Assembly: GCF_000011645.1 (NCBI RefSeq)
Contig: NC_006270.3
Coordinates: 3,246,501-3,310,500, forward strand
Source of the DNA: Bacillus licheniformis DSM 13 = ATCC 14580
GTDB taxonomy: Bacteria; Bacillota; Bacilli; Bacillales; Bacillaceae
Length of the DNA: 64,000 nucleotides
Direction of reading: 5' to 3'
The notes under the pieces are model-generated. The model had not been told where the DNA came from, did no database searches, and worked only from the letters and a program-made list of their open reading frames with translations. Shown piece by piece: positions 16,440 through 25,228 of this stretch. A program made the translations under genes and the position numbers. How positions within the stretch are numbered: position 1 is the stretch's first letter; each line of letters begins with the position of its first letter.

Positions 16440-17439
16440 TTTTCAGCCAATTGACAGGCGGCATGCTTATCAATCCTGCGGATCTCATGCCCGCCATTTC
16501 TTGAAAGCCGTTCAGGAATTGCTCATATGCCGGCGCCTGAGACAATAAATAGTCGAGTCTGCTTTCAAAATAATGGTGCTCTGATTCAGGAGAAATATAG
16601 TACCCTTCAAGCGTCTCAAAATAGTGGAGCGGAAACAGCAGCCTGCTGTACATCAGCCGCTTAGAAAATGAGGATAGCGGCGCGGCTTGTTCGTATTGCT
16701 GAAGAAACAACATGATTTCATTGAAGTTTTTCCTTTCGTGAAACAAGCTTCTGGCATATTCCGCAAGATCCCTGGCCGCATGATCAAACACCCATTCCAT
16801 CGGGATTTTAATAAGCGGCTCGCGCCTTAAAGCCTCGCAGGTGAGCCGCTGCTGGCAAATCGTTCCCGAGTCAGCGGCCTGCGGCTGATCATCCAATTCG
16901 GTATCTGCCAAATATTGAATCGCATTTTCGGTTAAACCGAGATAATAAGGAAACGATTCGATAAATTGTTTTTCAAAGGGCTGCAGCTGCCTTGCCTGCG
17001 TTTTTTGAATCCAGAATTGTTCCAGCTGGTCGAGCCGTTTCCCCCAAAGTTCTTTCCACTGCCCGATCCGCGAGGTTTCTTTTACCTCGTAAGGGTATCC
17101 CCTTCCCTTGTGATGAAATTCGGCGAGCTCCGCACCAAATGAAACGGACCTGTTTGTCATGCGGGGAGCAGCTTGAAGAAGCACATATGAGACGCCATTC
17201 TCCTCAAACGTCATCTCCCCGTCCTTTGTCAATATAAAAGATGAAACGTATGGGTCGCGCTGTTCTTGCAAATACTGACTCATACTAAACAATTCCGCCA
17301 GCTCATCCTGACTCAAGTGGGAAACAGGGACGATCAAAAACATCGAATTCGGGGTATGAAAAGCCTGATAAGACAAGTACGATGTAAGATCGCGAATGTA
17401 GATTCCGAATTTTTCTTTGATCAGCTCCTTCACGGACAT
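16429..17439 (-). CDS. yutH: YutH, CotS-related spore coat-associated protein
   Basis: About 336 residues, related to the CotS/YutH kinase-like family of spore coat proteins in Bacillus. The fold is that of aminoglycoside-phosphotransferase-like proteins: an N-lobe with FILTKDGEMTFEENGVSYVLLQ, then AELAEFHHKGRGYPYE. The C-terminal part, KIPMEWVFDHAARDLAEY, stands where the catalytic loop would be, and the canonical HxDxxxxN is missing, so it is probably not an active kinase. The start is ATG after AGGAAG; a GTG two codons later has better spacing. Expected to be expressed in the mother cell during sporulation. Confidence 0.8.
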   Translation of the reverse strand: MSVKELIKEKFGIYIRDLTSYLSYQAFHTPNSMFLIVPVSHLSQDELAELFSMSQYLQEQRDPYVSSFILTKDGEMTFEENGVSYVLLQAAPRMTNRSVSFGAELAEFHHKGRGYPYEVKETSRIGQWKELWGKRLDQLEQFWIQKTQARQLQPFEKQFIESFPYYLGLTENAIQYLADTELDDQPQAADSGTICQQRLTCEALRREPLIKIPMEWVFDHAARDLAEYARSLFHERKNFNEIMLFLQQYEQAAPLSSFSKRLMYSRLLFPLHYFETLEGYYISPESEHHYFESRLDYLLSQAPAYEQFLNGFQEMAGMRSAGLISMPPVNWLKRTP

Positions 17440-17583
17440 CACTTCCTGCAAAATTTTTCTCCTTCTACACATCGTAATCATGAAGGGATTCGATTATGAA
17501 TCGATCTGGAAAAAGAGTTCTAAAATCGTTACATTTTTAAAGTTGTTTGTATACACTAAGTAAAAAAAGATTGGGTGAAAATG

Positions 17584-18084
17584 ATGCCGGAAAACAACAG
17601 CATGCATCAGATCGAAACAGCAGCAAAAGAATGGCTTGAGAAACGGGGCGTCAAGATTTCGGAAATTGCCGATCTTGTCTACGTATTGCAGAAGAAATAT
17701 CATCCAAACTTAACAAAAGAAGAATGTGAAGAGAATGTCAACCGGGTCATGAAAAAACGTGAAGTTCAAAACGCCGTGATCACAGGGATTCAATTGGATA
17801 TGCTGGGCGAGCAAAGAAAGCTCATGGAACCGCTCCAAACCTTAATCGAGACAGATGAAAGCCTGTACGGCGTCGATGAAATCTTATCCTTCTCCATTGT
17901 GAACTTGTATGGATCGATTGGTTATACAAATTATGGATATATTGATAAAATCAAACCGGGAGTGCTCGCACGTTTAAACGATAAATCAACAGGCGAATGC
18001 CACACGTTCTTGGATGATATCGTCGGAGCGATTGCGGCAGCCGCATCCAGCAGACTGGCGCATCGAGCAAAAGATGCGGAATAA
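17584..18084 (+). CDS. yutG: YutG, phosphatidylglycerophosphatase A-like protein
   Basis: A 166-residue protein of the PgpA/YutG family (PF04608). Family motifs are VYGVDEILSFSIVNLYGSIGYTNYGYIDK-like in the middle and TGECHTFLDDIVGAIAAAASSRLAH at the C-terminus, with the acidic residues expected to bind the metal. PgpA proteins dephosphorylate phosphatidylglycerol phosphate; the short Gram-positive forms lack the membrane helices, so the role is uncertain. Of two adjacent ATG codons the second (17584) has GGGTG six bases upstream. It is divergent from yutH and convergent with yutF. Confidence 0.85.
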   Translation: MPENNSMHQIETAAKEWLEKRGVKISEIADLVYVLQKKYHPNLTKEECEENVNRVMKKREVQNAVITGIQLDMLGEQRKLMEPLQTLIETDESLYGVDEILSFSIVNLYGSIGYTNYGYIDKIKPGVLARLNDKSTGECHTFLDDIVGAIAAAASSRLAHRAKDAE

Positions 18085-18090
18085 GCCATT

Positions 18091-18127
18091 AAAAAAACAC
18101 TTGTCTTTAAAAGACAAGTGTTTTTTG
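18091..18127. terminator. Bidirectional terminator between yutG and yutF
   Basis: AAAACACTTGTCTTT and its complement form a perfect stem with T runs on both strands, between the two convergent stop codons. Confidence 0.9.
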
Positions 18128-18129
18128 CG

Positions 18130-18900
18130 TTAGACGCGATCCAGCCATTCTGTCAGTGAATCAATGACATATGTCGGCTTTTCCTGATAGGCTTCAAGGT
18201 GTTCTTTTTTGGTCACGCCCGTATGAACGAGAAGCGTGTCCATCCCGGAATTCATTCCCGCCATAATATCCGTATCATAATTGTCACCGACCATCAGCGT
18301 TTCACTGATGTCTGTGCCGAGCACCTTCATCGCCTGCTCCATGATGATCGGCTCCGGCTTGCCGATAAAAATAGGCTCTGTCTGCGTAGAAACAGTTAAT
18401 ACTGACGTGAGAGAACCATTGCCTGGCAAGAGTCCTCTTTCTGTAGGAATGGCGATATCGCCGTTAGTCGAGATGAATGTAGCGCCGTTGCGGATGGCAA
18501 GACAACCGACGGCTAGCTTTTCGTATGTAATGCCGCGGTCGATGCCGACGACGACAAAGTCGGCGTCTTCCCCGCCGAATGCCAGCCCTTTTTCCTCAAT
18601 GGCCTGACGGATCCCTTCTTCGCCGATCACATATACGGAAGCATCGGGTTTTTGTTCGGCGATGAAATTGGCGGTTGCCATGCTGGTTGTGAATACCTGG
18701 CTCTCTTCGGCCGGAATATCAAATGAAACAAGCTTGTCCGCCACTTGCTTCGGCGTGCGCGACGAGTTGTTCGTGACAAACAGATACGGGATGTTCCGGT
18801 CTTTCAGCTTCCTCACGAATTCGCATGCTTCTTCGATTTTTTCCGTCCCTTTGTACATTGTTCCATCAAGATCAATTAAGTATCCTTTGTATGTTTTCAT
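18130..18900 (-). CDS. yutF: YutF, HAD-superfamily (NagD-like) phosphatase
   Basis: A 256-residue cytosolic phosphatase of the NagD/HAD-IIA group. Motif I is LIDLDGTMY with D10 and D12, motif II is FVTNNSSRTP, the lysine of motif III is in FIGKPEP, and motif IV is VGDNYDTDIMAG. A cap domain lies between motifs II and III. The family hydrolyses sugar or nucleotide phosphates and p-nitrophenyl phosphate. The ATG at 18900 follows GGAG at eight bases; the extension to 18957 overlaps yutE. It is the last gene of a yutD-yutE-yutF run. Confidence 0.93.
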   Translation of the reverse strand: MKTYKGYLIDLDGTMYKGTEKIEEACEFVRKLKDRNIPYLFVTNNSSRTPKQVADKLVSFDIPAEESQVFTTSMATANFIAEQKPDASVYVIGEEGIRQAIEEKGLAFGGEDADFVVVGIDRGITYEKLAVGCLAIRNGATFISTNGDIAIPTERGLLPGNGSLTSVLTVSTQTEPIFIGKPEPIIMEQAMKVLGTDISETLMVGDNYDTDIMAGMNSGMDTLLVHTGVTKKEHLEAYQEKPTYVIDSLTEWLDRV

Positions 18901-18919
18901 GTTGTACACTCCAGTTCGT

Positions 18920-19363
18920 TTAGTGCGGTTTGAATGCGGATACCGGACCGAGTTCATGGTTTAAATAATCGCGGATCCGCGCCGGAAATTTCTCGAGCGT
19001 TTCCGCATGCCTGCTGAGCAGCTCTTCCAATTCTTCATGGTTGACGTTCAGGTAGTCTTGGACCAATGTCTTCCGATAGGCGATCAAATGTTTCAAACTG
19101 TCGCCTTCCGCTTGGCTGACAACCTTTTCATCGGTCAGTATATCCATAATGTCGTCATAGCTTCCCGGATCTCTCATAATAAAGCCGTCAATCATATCGT
19201 TCCCTATATCCAATATACATTCGATCAGCGTGTGGCCGATTCGTTCAAGCGCTTTTTTTTCGACGTCGGAAGTCCATTCTTCCTGCATTTGATAAAGCCG
19301 CAGCTCCTCTTCCAGGAAGTTGAGCGTGTTTTCGATTTTGTGTCGATCGACAAAATACATCAT
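18920..19363 (-). CDS. yutE: YutE, DUF86 (HepT-like) protein
   Basis: A 147-residue all-helical protein of the DUF86/HepT-like family. HepT proteins pair with MNT nucleotidyltransferases as toxin-antitoxin modules. Here no MNT partner is adjacent and the RX4HXY-type active motif of HepT toxins is not evident, so a toxin role is doubtful. Segments seen include LIECILDIGNDMIDGFIMRDPGSYDDI and LIAYRKTLVQDY. AGGGG lies eight bases before the ATG. Middle gene of yutD-yutE-yutF. Function unknown. Confidence 0.82.
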   Translation of the reverse strand: MMYFVDRHKIENTLNFLEEELRLYQMQEEWTSDVEKKALERIGHTLIECILDIGNDMIDGFIMRDPGSYDDIMDILTDEKVVSQAEGDSLKHLIAYRKTLVQDYLNVNHEELEELLSRHAETLEKFPARIRDYLNHELGPVSAFKPH

Positions 19364-19387
19364 CAGTGCATCCCCTTTTATGATCGC

Positions 19388-19663
19388 TTATTTTCGCAGA
19401 CGTTTTAAAACAAAGTAGGCACATCCGAAATTGCAGTACTCGTAAATATATTCATCAAGCGTGCTGATCTTCGTATCAAATGTGGCCTTTTGATTTTGAT
19501 CGTCAAAAAAGCCTTTCAGCCTCAGCTGGCTGTATCCCCAATCCCCGACGATGTAGTCGTATTTATTTAAAATGTCGGAGTATCTGGCTTTAAACGCTTC
19601 TTCGTTAAAACCGTTTTTCACATCTTTGACGACTTCAAATGCAGCGTTCTGAACGACAATCAT
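19388..19663 (-). CDS. yutD: YutD family protein (DUF1027)
   Basis: A 91-residue protein of the YutD/DUF1027 family, found across Firmicutes. Marks include NKYDYIVGDWGYSQLRLKGF and the C-terminal EYCNFGCAYFVLKRLRK with a CxxxC pair. GAGGTG lies seven bases before the ATG at 19663, which rules against the extension to 19693. Function unknown. First gene of the yutD-yutE-yutF run, with a promoter at 19682-19710. Confidence 0.85.
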   Translation of the reverse strand: MIVVQNAAFEVVKDVKNGFNEEAFKARYSDILNKYDYIVGDWGYSQLRLKGFFDDQNQKATFDTKISTLDEYIYEYCNFGCAYFVLKRLRK

Positions 19664-19681
19664 TCTTTTCACCTCTTTTAT

Positions 19682-19710
19682 ATGATAATTCAAACCCGGG
19701 CCGCCATCAA
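19682..19710 (-). promoter_or_regulatory. Possible promoter of yutD-yutE-yutF
   Basis: Minus strand TTGATG, 17 bp, TATCAT, just upstream of the yutD Shine-Dalgarno site. Confidence 0.45.
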
Positions 19711-19765
19711 TTGCTAAGAATAAATCCTCCCCTTTGGAAAAGCTATAAATGAGGAGGAAAAGCAG

Positions 19766-20389
19766 ATGAATAAAAAAATTCTTTTAGCAGGGCTGGTGGC
19801 GCTGCCTTTAGCAGGCTGCCAGACGGCCTTAAACGATACCGAACACAATATATATGACGAAGACGGAAATACCGTTCACGTTGCAGACAAGAACCCTCAA
19901 TATCAGGAAAAGTTCAGAAATGACAACCGAAAAGGCAGATTCGGATATGCGCGCCATCAGGCAACACCAGTCGCAAACAAGGAAGAAATGCAGGCGCCCC
20001 AAATCGACCGGGAAGAAATGGCGCATATTATATCTAGTTTAACGGTTCAGCTTCCCAATATTCAAGATGCGTCGGCGCTTGTGACAGACGAAGAGGCGCT
20101 AGTCGTGTACAAAACGGACTCCGGGCAGCGCAAACAGACGGCTGATCAAGTCAAAAAGACGGCGGCATCCGTCGTTCCGAGATATTACCATATCTATATT
20201 TCCGATGATCCGGACATGATGCAATCCGTCGCTAATTTCAGCCGGCTTGGAGCCAATTCAAGAAACGTCGATCAGCTGATGGCCGATACAATTAAGGAAA
20301 TGCAAAAATCGCCGCAAGGCAAAACCACGACAGGTACAGATGAAAACGGAAACGACCTTGACGGAAAAGGAAAGGCGACCGAATCTTGA
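19766..20389 (+). CDS. yutC: YutC, YhcN/YlaJ-family sporulation lipoprotein
   Basis: A 207-residue lipoprotein. The signal peptide ends in the lipobox LPLAGC with C18 as the lipidated residue. The central domain REEMAHIISSLTVQLPNIQDASALVTDEEALVVYK and the PRYYHIYISDDP stretch belong to the YhcN/YlaJ family of spore lipoproteins. The C-terminal 40 residues are polar and low in complexity. A strong GAGGAGGAAAAG precedes the ATG. Expected location is the outer face of the forespore membrane. Convergent with lipA through a shared terminator. Confidence 0.87.
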   Translation: MNKKILLAGLVALPLAGCQTALNDTEHNIYDEDGNTVHVADKNPQYQEKFRNDNRKGRFGYARHQATPVANKEEMQAPQIDREEMAHIISSLTVQLPNIQDASALVTDEEALVVYKTDSGQRKQTADQVKKTAASVVPRYYHIYISDDPDMMQSVANFSRLGANSRNVDQLMADTIKEMQKSPQGKTTTGTDENGNDLDGKGKATES

Positions 20390-20401
20390 CCTGAAAATAA
20401 G

Positions 20402-20434
20402 AAAAACGCCAGCGCATATGGCTGGCGTTTTTTC
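20402..20434. terminator. Bidirectional terminator between yutC and lipA
   Basis: AAAAACGCCAGC and GCTGGCGTTTTTT form a perfect stem with a seven-base loop. Confidence 0.88.
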
Positions 20435-20442
20435 ATCCAATG

Positions 20443-21339
20443 TTATGCCTGCGCCTGGCGTTTTTTAGACGCTTCATTCACCTGTTCGTCGGCATGGTAT
20501 GAAGAACGGACGAGCGGTCCTGCTTCACAGTGGCTGAAGCCCTTTTCCATGGCGATTTCTTTCAGTTCGGCAAACTCGTCAGGATGGTAATATTTCTGTA
20601 CTTTAATGTGTTTTTTGGACGGCTGCAGATACTGGCCGATTGCCATGATGTCGACGTTGTTCGCAAGAAGGTCGTCCATTGTTTCGATGATTTCTTCTTT
20701 TGTTTCGCCAAGACCGATCATGATGCTGGATTTCGTCGGGATGTCCGGCTGCATCTCTTTGGCGCGGCGCAAAAATTCCAATGATCTTTCATATGTAGCT
20801 CTCGCACGGACTCTCGGCGTCAGGCGGCGGACCGTTTCAATATTATGGTTTAAAATGTCCGGACGCGTATCCATCAGCGTTTTCAAATTATTATAGTCTC
20901 CGCCCATATCGGACGGCAGAACTTCGATTGTTGTAAATGGGCTTTTTCTCCGGACGGCGCGTACGGTTTCGGCGAATACCCCCGCTCCTCCGTCTTTTAA
21001 ATCGTCACGGGCAACGGCTGTAATGACCGCGTGTTTCAGGTTCATGATGCTCACAGAATCTGCGACTCTTTCCGGCTCATTCAAGTCAAGCTCTGTCGGC
21101 AGCCCCGTCTTCACCGCACAGAAGCGGCAGGCTCTCGTACAGACAGATCCGAGAATCATAAAGGTCGCGGTACGTCTGACGGCCCAGCATTCGTGGATGT
21201 TCGGGCATTTTGCCTCTTCGCAGACCGTATGGAGGTTGTTTTCCCGCATTAATTTTTTTAAGCCCGTATAGTTTTCATTCGTGTTCAGCTTGATTTTAAG
21301 CCATTCGGGCTTTCTTAGGTGCTCGTCTTTCTTTGCCAA
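20443..21339 (-). CDS. lipA: Lipoyl synthase
   Basis: A 298-residue radical-SAM enzyme that inserts two sulphurs into octanoyl chains on GcvH and 2-oxoacid dehydrogenase E2 subunits. The radical-SAM cluster cysteines are C67, C71 and C74 (CTRACRFC); the auxiliary cluster uses C40, C45 and C51 (CEEAKCPNIHEC). The start is TTG, because GGAG is nine bases upstream and the length then equals that of B. subtilis LipA. The extension to 21354 includes that site. Its lipoyl acceptor GcvH is also in this window. Divergent from yunA. Confidence 0.96.
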   Translation of the reverse strand: MAKKDEHLRKPEWLKIKLNTNENYTGLKKLMRENNLHTVCEEAKCPNIHECWAVRRTATFMILGSVCTRACRFCAVKTGLPTELDLNEPERVADSVSIMNLKHAVITAVARDDLKDGGAGVFAETVRAVRRKSPFTTIEVLPSDMGGDYNNLKTLMDTRPDILNHNIETVRRLTPRVRARATYERSLEFLRRAKEMQPDIPTKSSIMIGLGETKEEIIETMDDLLANNVDIMAIGQYLQPSKKHIKVQKYYHPDEFAELKEIAMEKGFSHCEAGPLVRSSYHADEQVNEASKKRQAQA

Positions 21340-21591
21340 TTCCATCATCTCCATTGTGGATAGTAGTCATGTTCAATACGAAATTTGTGACATAGCGCCG
21401 GATGAGTCCCTCTGCTTTGGAACCGCTTAAATAAAAAATGCTAAATCTTCATCTTTAGTCACTTTAACATAGTACAGATTTGTGAACAAGAGCTTGATTA
21501 GACAAGATGGAATTTCTAACATTTTCTTATTATTGATTTCTGCAGATGTCACAAACTAACCGTATTCAAACTGAAAGGAGCTAAGGACACT

Positions 21592-22572
21592 GTGAAAGCT
21601 GTATTATCCGTTCTCATCCTCCTTTTGCTCATCTTGCAGCCGTGCGCTCTTGCAAAGGAGAAAAAAGAGCCCGATCTGCAAAAGAGAATGGCCCTTTATC
21701 ATAAGACAGAAGCCGCAACCCATATTCCTTGGTATGTTTTCGCGGCAGTCGACCAATACGAAATCAATATCCGCAAAAACCGCAAAGACTTGCCGAAGCA
21801 AAAAGGGCACACCGGGATATATATTCCGCAAAGCGTGTGGAGCGGACCTGAAAACCCCAATCCTAAAGATACATCGCCGCTCAGCATCAAGGTTTTTGAC
21901 GGAATTGGAATGGACGGAAACGGAGACGGACTCGCAGAACCGGATCAGGATGAAGACGTCCTTTATACGTTTGGACAATACTTGTTGACATACGGAAGGG
22001 ACATTGAAAATATCCGCATCGGTCTGTGGGAGTTTTACGAAAGGGATCAGACGGTCGGCATCATATCAGGCTTTATCAGGCTTTTTCAAAAATACGGCCA
22101 CATTGATTTGGGCAAGCACGCCTTTCCCCTTCCCGTAAGATCAGATTACAGCTATAGAAGCACATGGGGAGATGCCCGCGGATTCGGGGGCAGACGCATT
22201 CACGAAGGGACGGATTTGTTCGCCCATTACGGCCTCCCCGTCCGGTCGACATGCTACGGCATTGTGGAAATGAAAGGCTGGAACCGTTTCGGCGGATGGC
22301 GGATCGGAATCAGAGACATCAACAATACGTACCATTATTTCGCTCATTTGAACGGTTTCACAAAAGGCTTGAAAGTGGGAGAAATCGTCGAGCCCGGCCA
22401 GGTGATCGGCTCAGTTGGAGCGACGGGATACGGGCCGCCGGGAACATCGGGAAAATTCCCGCCCCACCTTCACTACGGCATGTATAAAGACAATGGAAGA
22501 ACAGAGTGGTCTTTTGACCCTTATCCTCATTTAAAGGCATGGGAACGGAAGGAACTTCGAAAGAAAAAATAA
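21592..22572 (+). CDS. lytH: LytH (YunA), M23-family L-Ala-D-Glu endopeptidase of spore cortex maturation
   Basis: A 326-residue exported zinc peptidase. Residues 1-21 are a signal peptide. The N-terminal half is a family-specific region; the M23 domain spans about 180-310. Zinc ligands are H204 and D208 in RIHEGTDLF and H294 in PHLHYG, with H252 in YFAHL as the further active-site histidine. In B. subtilis LytH trims cortex peptide side chains to single L-alanine late in sporulation under sigma K. The start is GTG after AAGGACACT. No convincing sigma K promoter was read in the 250-bp gap to lipA. Confidence 0.9.
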   Translation: MKAVLSVLILLLLILQPCALAKEKKEPDLQKRMALYHKTEAATHIPWYVFAAVDQYEINIRKNRKDLPKQKGHTGIYIPQSVWSGPENPNPKDTSPLSIKVFDGIGMDGNGDGLAEPDQDEDVLYTFGQYLLTYGRDIENIRIGLWEFYERDQTVGIISGFIRLFQKYGHIDLGKHAFPLPVRSDYSYRSTWGDARGFGGRRIHEGTDLFAHYGLPVRSTCYGIVEMKGWNRFGGWRIGIRDINNTYHYFAHLNGFTKGLKVGEIVEPGQVIGSVGATGYGPPGTSGKFPPHLHYGMYKDNGRTEWSFDPYPHLKAWERKELRKKK

Positions 22573-22607
22573 AAGACATCCCTATTTCAAAAGAATAGGG
22601 ATGTCTT
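22565..22607 (-). terminator. Terminator of the NSS transporter operon
   Basis: AAGACATCCCTATT and its complement form a 14-bp stem; the T run TTTTATTTTTT is on the minus strand only. It overlaps the end of lytH. Confidence 0.8.
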
Positions 22608-22620
22608 GCACTTTAAGAGG

Positions 22621-22734
22621 TTAGCCGGCCTGGCTTTTCTTGCTTTTCACAACCGCATTGATAATGCTTGCGGCCAATCCTCCCCAAATAATGACGATGC
22701 CGATCACCATCATTGCTATAGATGCGCCGTTCAT
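22621..22734 (-). CDS. MetS-like small subunit of an NSS amino-acid transporter
   Basis: A 37-residue peptide, shorter than most gene callers report. It begins MNGASIAMMVIGIVIIWGG, a single membrane helix, followed by LAASIINAVVKSKKSQAG. AAGGAGG lies before the ATG, which overlaps the transporter stop by four bases (ATGA). Size, helix and position match the methionine/alanine importer small subunit family (MetS of Corynebacterium, PF16951-type). The partner is the upstream NSS protein. It is expected to be needed for transport activity; substrate inferred only. Confidence 0.8.
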   Translation of the reverse strand: MNGASIAMMVIGIVIIWGGLAASIINAVVKSKKSQAG

Positions 22735-24260
22735 GAGGAAACCTCCTTGTCATGTTGAAATGGCGTATATGCCAGCCCATTCTTCCATTTTGAAAGCGAA
22801 AGGATAAATCCGGCTGCGATCGCTCCAAAAGCGACGCACCATCCCCATTTCAGGAGGAATTCAACCGGCAGGTCGCCATAGGCTGTTGTGATATTCGTCT
22901 TGATATTATCAAACATCATATACCCCAGAACAATCGGGGTGACGACGCTCAGGCAGATTCTCCACCAAGCGCCGAGCTGAATGTCGGAAACCGAATTGGC
23001 GTGAGCCTGCAGAGCTTTCAGCTCTTTCGCAAACCATGCAATCGCAACGACTTCGATCAATCCGGCAAGCGCCACTCCGAAATTGTTGATAAAGTAATCG
23101 GCCGCATCGAGGAAGAACAGTCCGCCTTTCGTCGCAAATACGAGCGAACACAATGCAGCAGCCCCTCCGCCGAACAGGACGGCTTTCCGCCGCGGAACGT
23201 TGAATTTATCCTGAATCGCGGCAACATATGTTTCAGAGATAGAAATGAGAGATGTCAGACCTGCCAAAACGAGCGAGCCAAAGAATAAAAATCCGAAAAA
23301 CGCATTAAACGCCGGAAACTCATTGATGATTTGCGGGAAGACGACGAACGCCAAACCGATTCCCGAAGAGACGACTTCTTTGACTGGAACGCCTTGCTGC
23401 GCAGCCATAAAGCCCAGCGCACTGAATACCCCGATTCCGGCCAGCAGTTCAAATGACGAGTTCCCAAAGCCGGTGATAAACGCATTGTTTGTAATATCGG
23501 ATTTTTTCGGCAAATAGCTGGAATACGTAATCATGATGGCAAACGCAATCGACAGACTGAAGAAAATTTGGCCGTAGGCCGCCACCCACACTTTTCCGTT
23601 TGTAATCTGGCTCCAATCAGGCGTGAAAAAGGCATTCAGTCCTTGTGCAGCCCCATCAAGTGTTATCGAATAAATGACAATGATAAAAAATAAGACCACA
23701 AGCAGCGGAATGAAAATGCGGTTCGCGATTTCGATTCCTTTTTTGACTCCGGCAAATAAAATCCCCAATGAAACAATCCATACAATCGCGAGCGGAATCA
23801 GGACGCCCGGCACGAAGCCGCCGAATTGGCCGATGGCTCCTCCCCCGATATCAATTCTGTTTAAATATTTATTCATTAGGAAATTTTCTGTATTTTTACC
23901 CCAACCTAAATTGAATGAAAAGACAGTGTAAGAAATGGCCCATGCCACGATAACGGCATAATACGTCGAGATGACAAATGAGATGGCGACCTGCCACCAG
24001 CCGATCCATTCCTTCCCTTTCCCCATCCTGGCATAGGACAGCGGGGCTGAGCCTCTGTATTTATGACCGATTGTAAATTCCATGATGAGAAGAGGAATTC
24101 CTGCTGTCAAGAGCGCGAACAAATATGGCAGAAAGAACGCGCCTCCCCCGTTTTCATAAGCTACTGCCGGGAATCTCCAAATATTCCCCAAACCGATCGC
24201 AGAACCGACGGCTGCTAAAATAAAACCCGCTCTTGTTCCCCATTGCGGACGATTATCCAT
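22731..24260 (-). CDS. Sodium-dependent amino-acid transporter, NSS (SNF) family
   Basis: A 509-residue membrane protein with about twelve hydrophobic segments. The N-terminal signature is FILAAVGSAIGLGNIWRFP with the broken first helix, and the first sodium site follows in ENGGGAFFLPY. FFSLSIAFAIMITYSSY is the sixth helix that lines the substrate site. NSS proteins with a MetS-type small subunit carry methionine and alanine. The ATG follows AGGAGG. Promoter at 24327-24355, terminator after the small subunit. The pair is inserted between lytH and yunB relative to B. subtilis. Confidence 0.9.
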   Translation of the reverse strand: MDNRPQWGTRAGFILAAVGSAIGLGNIWRFPAVAYENGGGAFFLPYLFALLTAGIPLLIMEFTIGHKYRGSAPLSYARMGKGKEWIGWWQVAISFVISTYYAVIVAWAISYTVFSFNLGWGKNTENFLMNKYLNRIDIGGGAIGQFGGFVPGVLIPLAIVWIVSLGILFAGVKKGIEIANRIFIPLLVVLFFIIVIYSITLDGAAQGLNAFFTPDWSQITNGKVWVAAYGQIFFSLSIAFAIMITYSSYLPKKSDITNNAFITGFGNSSFELLAGIGVFSALGFMAAQQGVPVKEVVSSGIGLAFVVFPQIINEFPAFNAFFGFLFFGSLVLAGLTSLISISETYVAAIQDKFNVPRRKAVLFGGGAAALCSLVFATKGGLFFLDAADYFINNFGVALAGLIEVVAIAWFAKELKALQAHANSVSDIQLGAWWRICLSVVTPIVLGYMMFDNIKTNITTAYGDLPVEFLLKWGWCVAFGAIAAGFILSLSKWKNGLAYTPFQHDKEVSS

Positions 24261-24326
24261 AAGCTTCCTCCTTTACCTTTTTGAAACATCTGAAAACAGT
24301 GAATTTTCTAATAATTATTATTGAAT

Positions 24327-24355
24327 AGTATATACAGTCTTTTTGCCTAAGTCAA
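24327..24355 (-). promoter_or_regulatory. Promoter of the NSS transporter operon
   Basis: Minus strand TTGACT, 17 bp, TATACT, about 60 bases upstream of the start. Confidence 0.7.
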
Positions 24356-24401
24356 AGTATTTTTTTAAGAAAATAGACGCATGTCATTTCTAGGCCGCGC
24401 G

Positions 24402-24435
24402 AAAAAAAGCATTCTGCCTGATGTTTGCAGAATGC
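24402..24435 (-). terminator. Terminator of yunB
   Basis: GCATTCTGC and GCAGAATGC around a nine-base loop, then seven T on the minus strand. Confidence 0.85.
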
Positions 24436-24445
24436 CTGGAAATCA

Positions 24446-25219
24446 TTACTCTTTTTGTTCCTTTTTTTGCTCTGTTTTTTCATCCTTTGAAGGGATCTGA
24501 ATCGATGGCGCCGTTTGGCTGCCGTTGCCGCTGTAGAAGTCGGGTACTTCTCCGTGCACAGCTTGAATCGTTGCCGGAATCGTATTTTTGACAACCGCCG
24601 TTTTTGTCGCAAACGGTATGACGACACGGACCTTGACTTCGACAAGCACACCGACATTTATTAATGCATTATTAATACCATATGGCTCGACACTTTGCTT
24701 AAAATCTGTAAAGACATCCCCCACAACATTAAACCGTACAGGTATTTTCGGCCCCAGGTTTCCAAGAAGCGAGTTTCCCGTTGCCTGACCCAGAGGAATA
24801 TTATAGATTACACCATCATTCTTACCTTCGGGAGTTTTCGCAGAAGAATTAAATTCTTCTGTTTCTGTTTCCTTCAGCTTTTCGTGAAGTTGTTTCGTAA
24901 TTTTCGAATGCATACCACTAAGACCATGAGAGTTGAAATCAATTGTTGTTACTTTTCCATTTTCATTCGTCTTCATTTCTACTAGATTTTTCACATTTTC
25001 ATCTTGGCTCATATAATCCTCGACGGCTTCCTGGATGACGTGGGTCGCAATCCGGTTCGTTTCCATTTCAGCGATGTTCAGAAGGGTCGGTTTGATGGAT
25101 GAGTTGATAATCAACAGGCTGACGGCCGTTGAAAAAATAAAAAATATAAACGAAAGCAGCATGACATATCGCAAAGGCAAAGGTCCTCTTTTTGACAGAG
25201 GGCCGCGAAGTCTTCGCAA
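24446..25219 (-). CDS. yunB: Sporulation protein YunB
   Basis: A 257-residue protein with one N-terminal membrane helix (YVMLLSFIFFIFSTAVSLLII) and an outer domain. Family features are AEMETNRIATHVIQEAVEDYM, IYNIPLGQATGNSLLGNLGPKIPVRF and FTDFKQSVEPYGINNALINV. In B. subtilis YunB is made in the mother cell under sigma E and its loss impairs sporulation. The start is TTG with AAGGGGGG about nine bases upstream, and that site falls in one arm of a hairpin (25229-25263). The C-terminal 20 residues are lysine and glutamate rich. Confidence 0.88.
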   Translation of the reverse strand: MRRLRGPLSKRGPLPLRYVMLLSFIFFIFSTAVSLLIINSSIKPTLLNIAEMETNRIATHVIQEAVEDYMSQDENVKNLVEMKTNENGKVTTIDFNSHGLSGMHSKITKQLHEKLKETETEEFNSSAKTPEGKNDGVIYNIPLGQATGNSLLGNLGPKIPVRFNVVGDVFTDFKQSVEPYGINNALINVGVLVEVKVRVVIPFATKTAVVKNTIPATIQAVHGEVPDFYSGNGSQTAPSIQIPSKDEKTEQKKEQKE

Positions 25220-25228
25220 GCAAAATCC

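Noticed and set aside
15377..16450. 357-residue form of the 2-hydroxyacid dehydrogenase
   Set aside because: It would overlap yutH and lacks a ribosome site; the ATG at 16339 starts the known fold.
18920..19363. YutE as the toxin of a HepT-MntA system
   Set aside because: No nucleotidyltransferase partner is adjacent and the HepT active-site motif is not evident.
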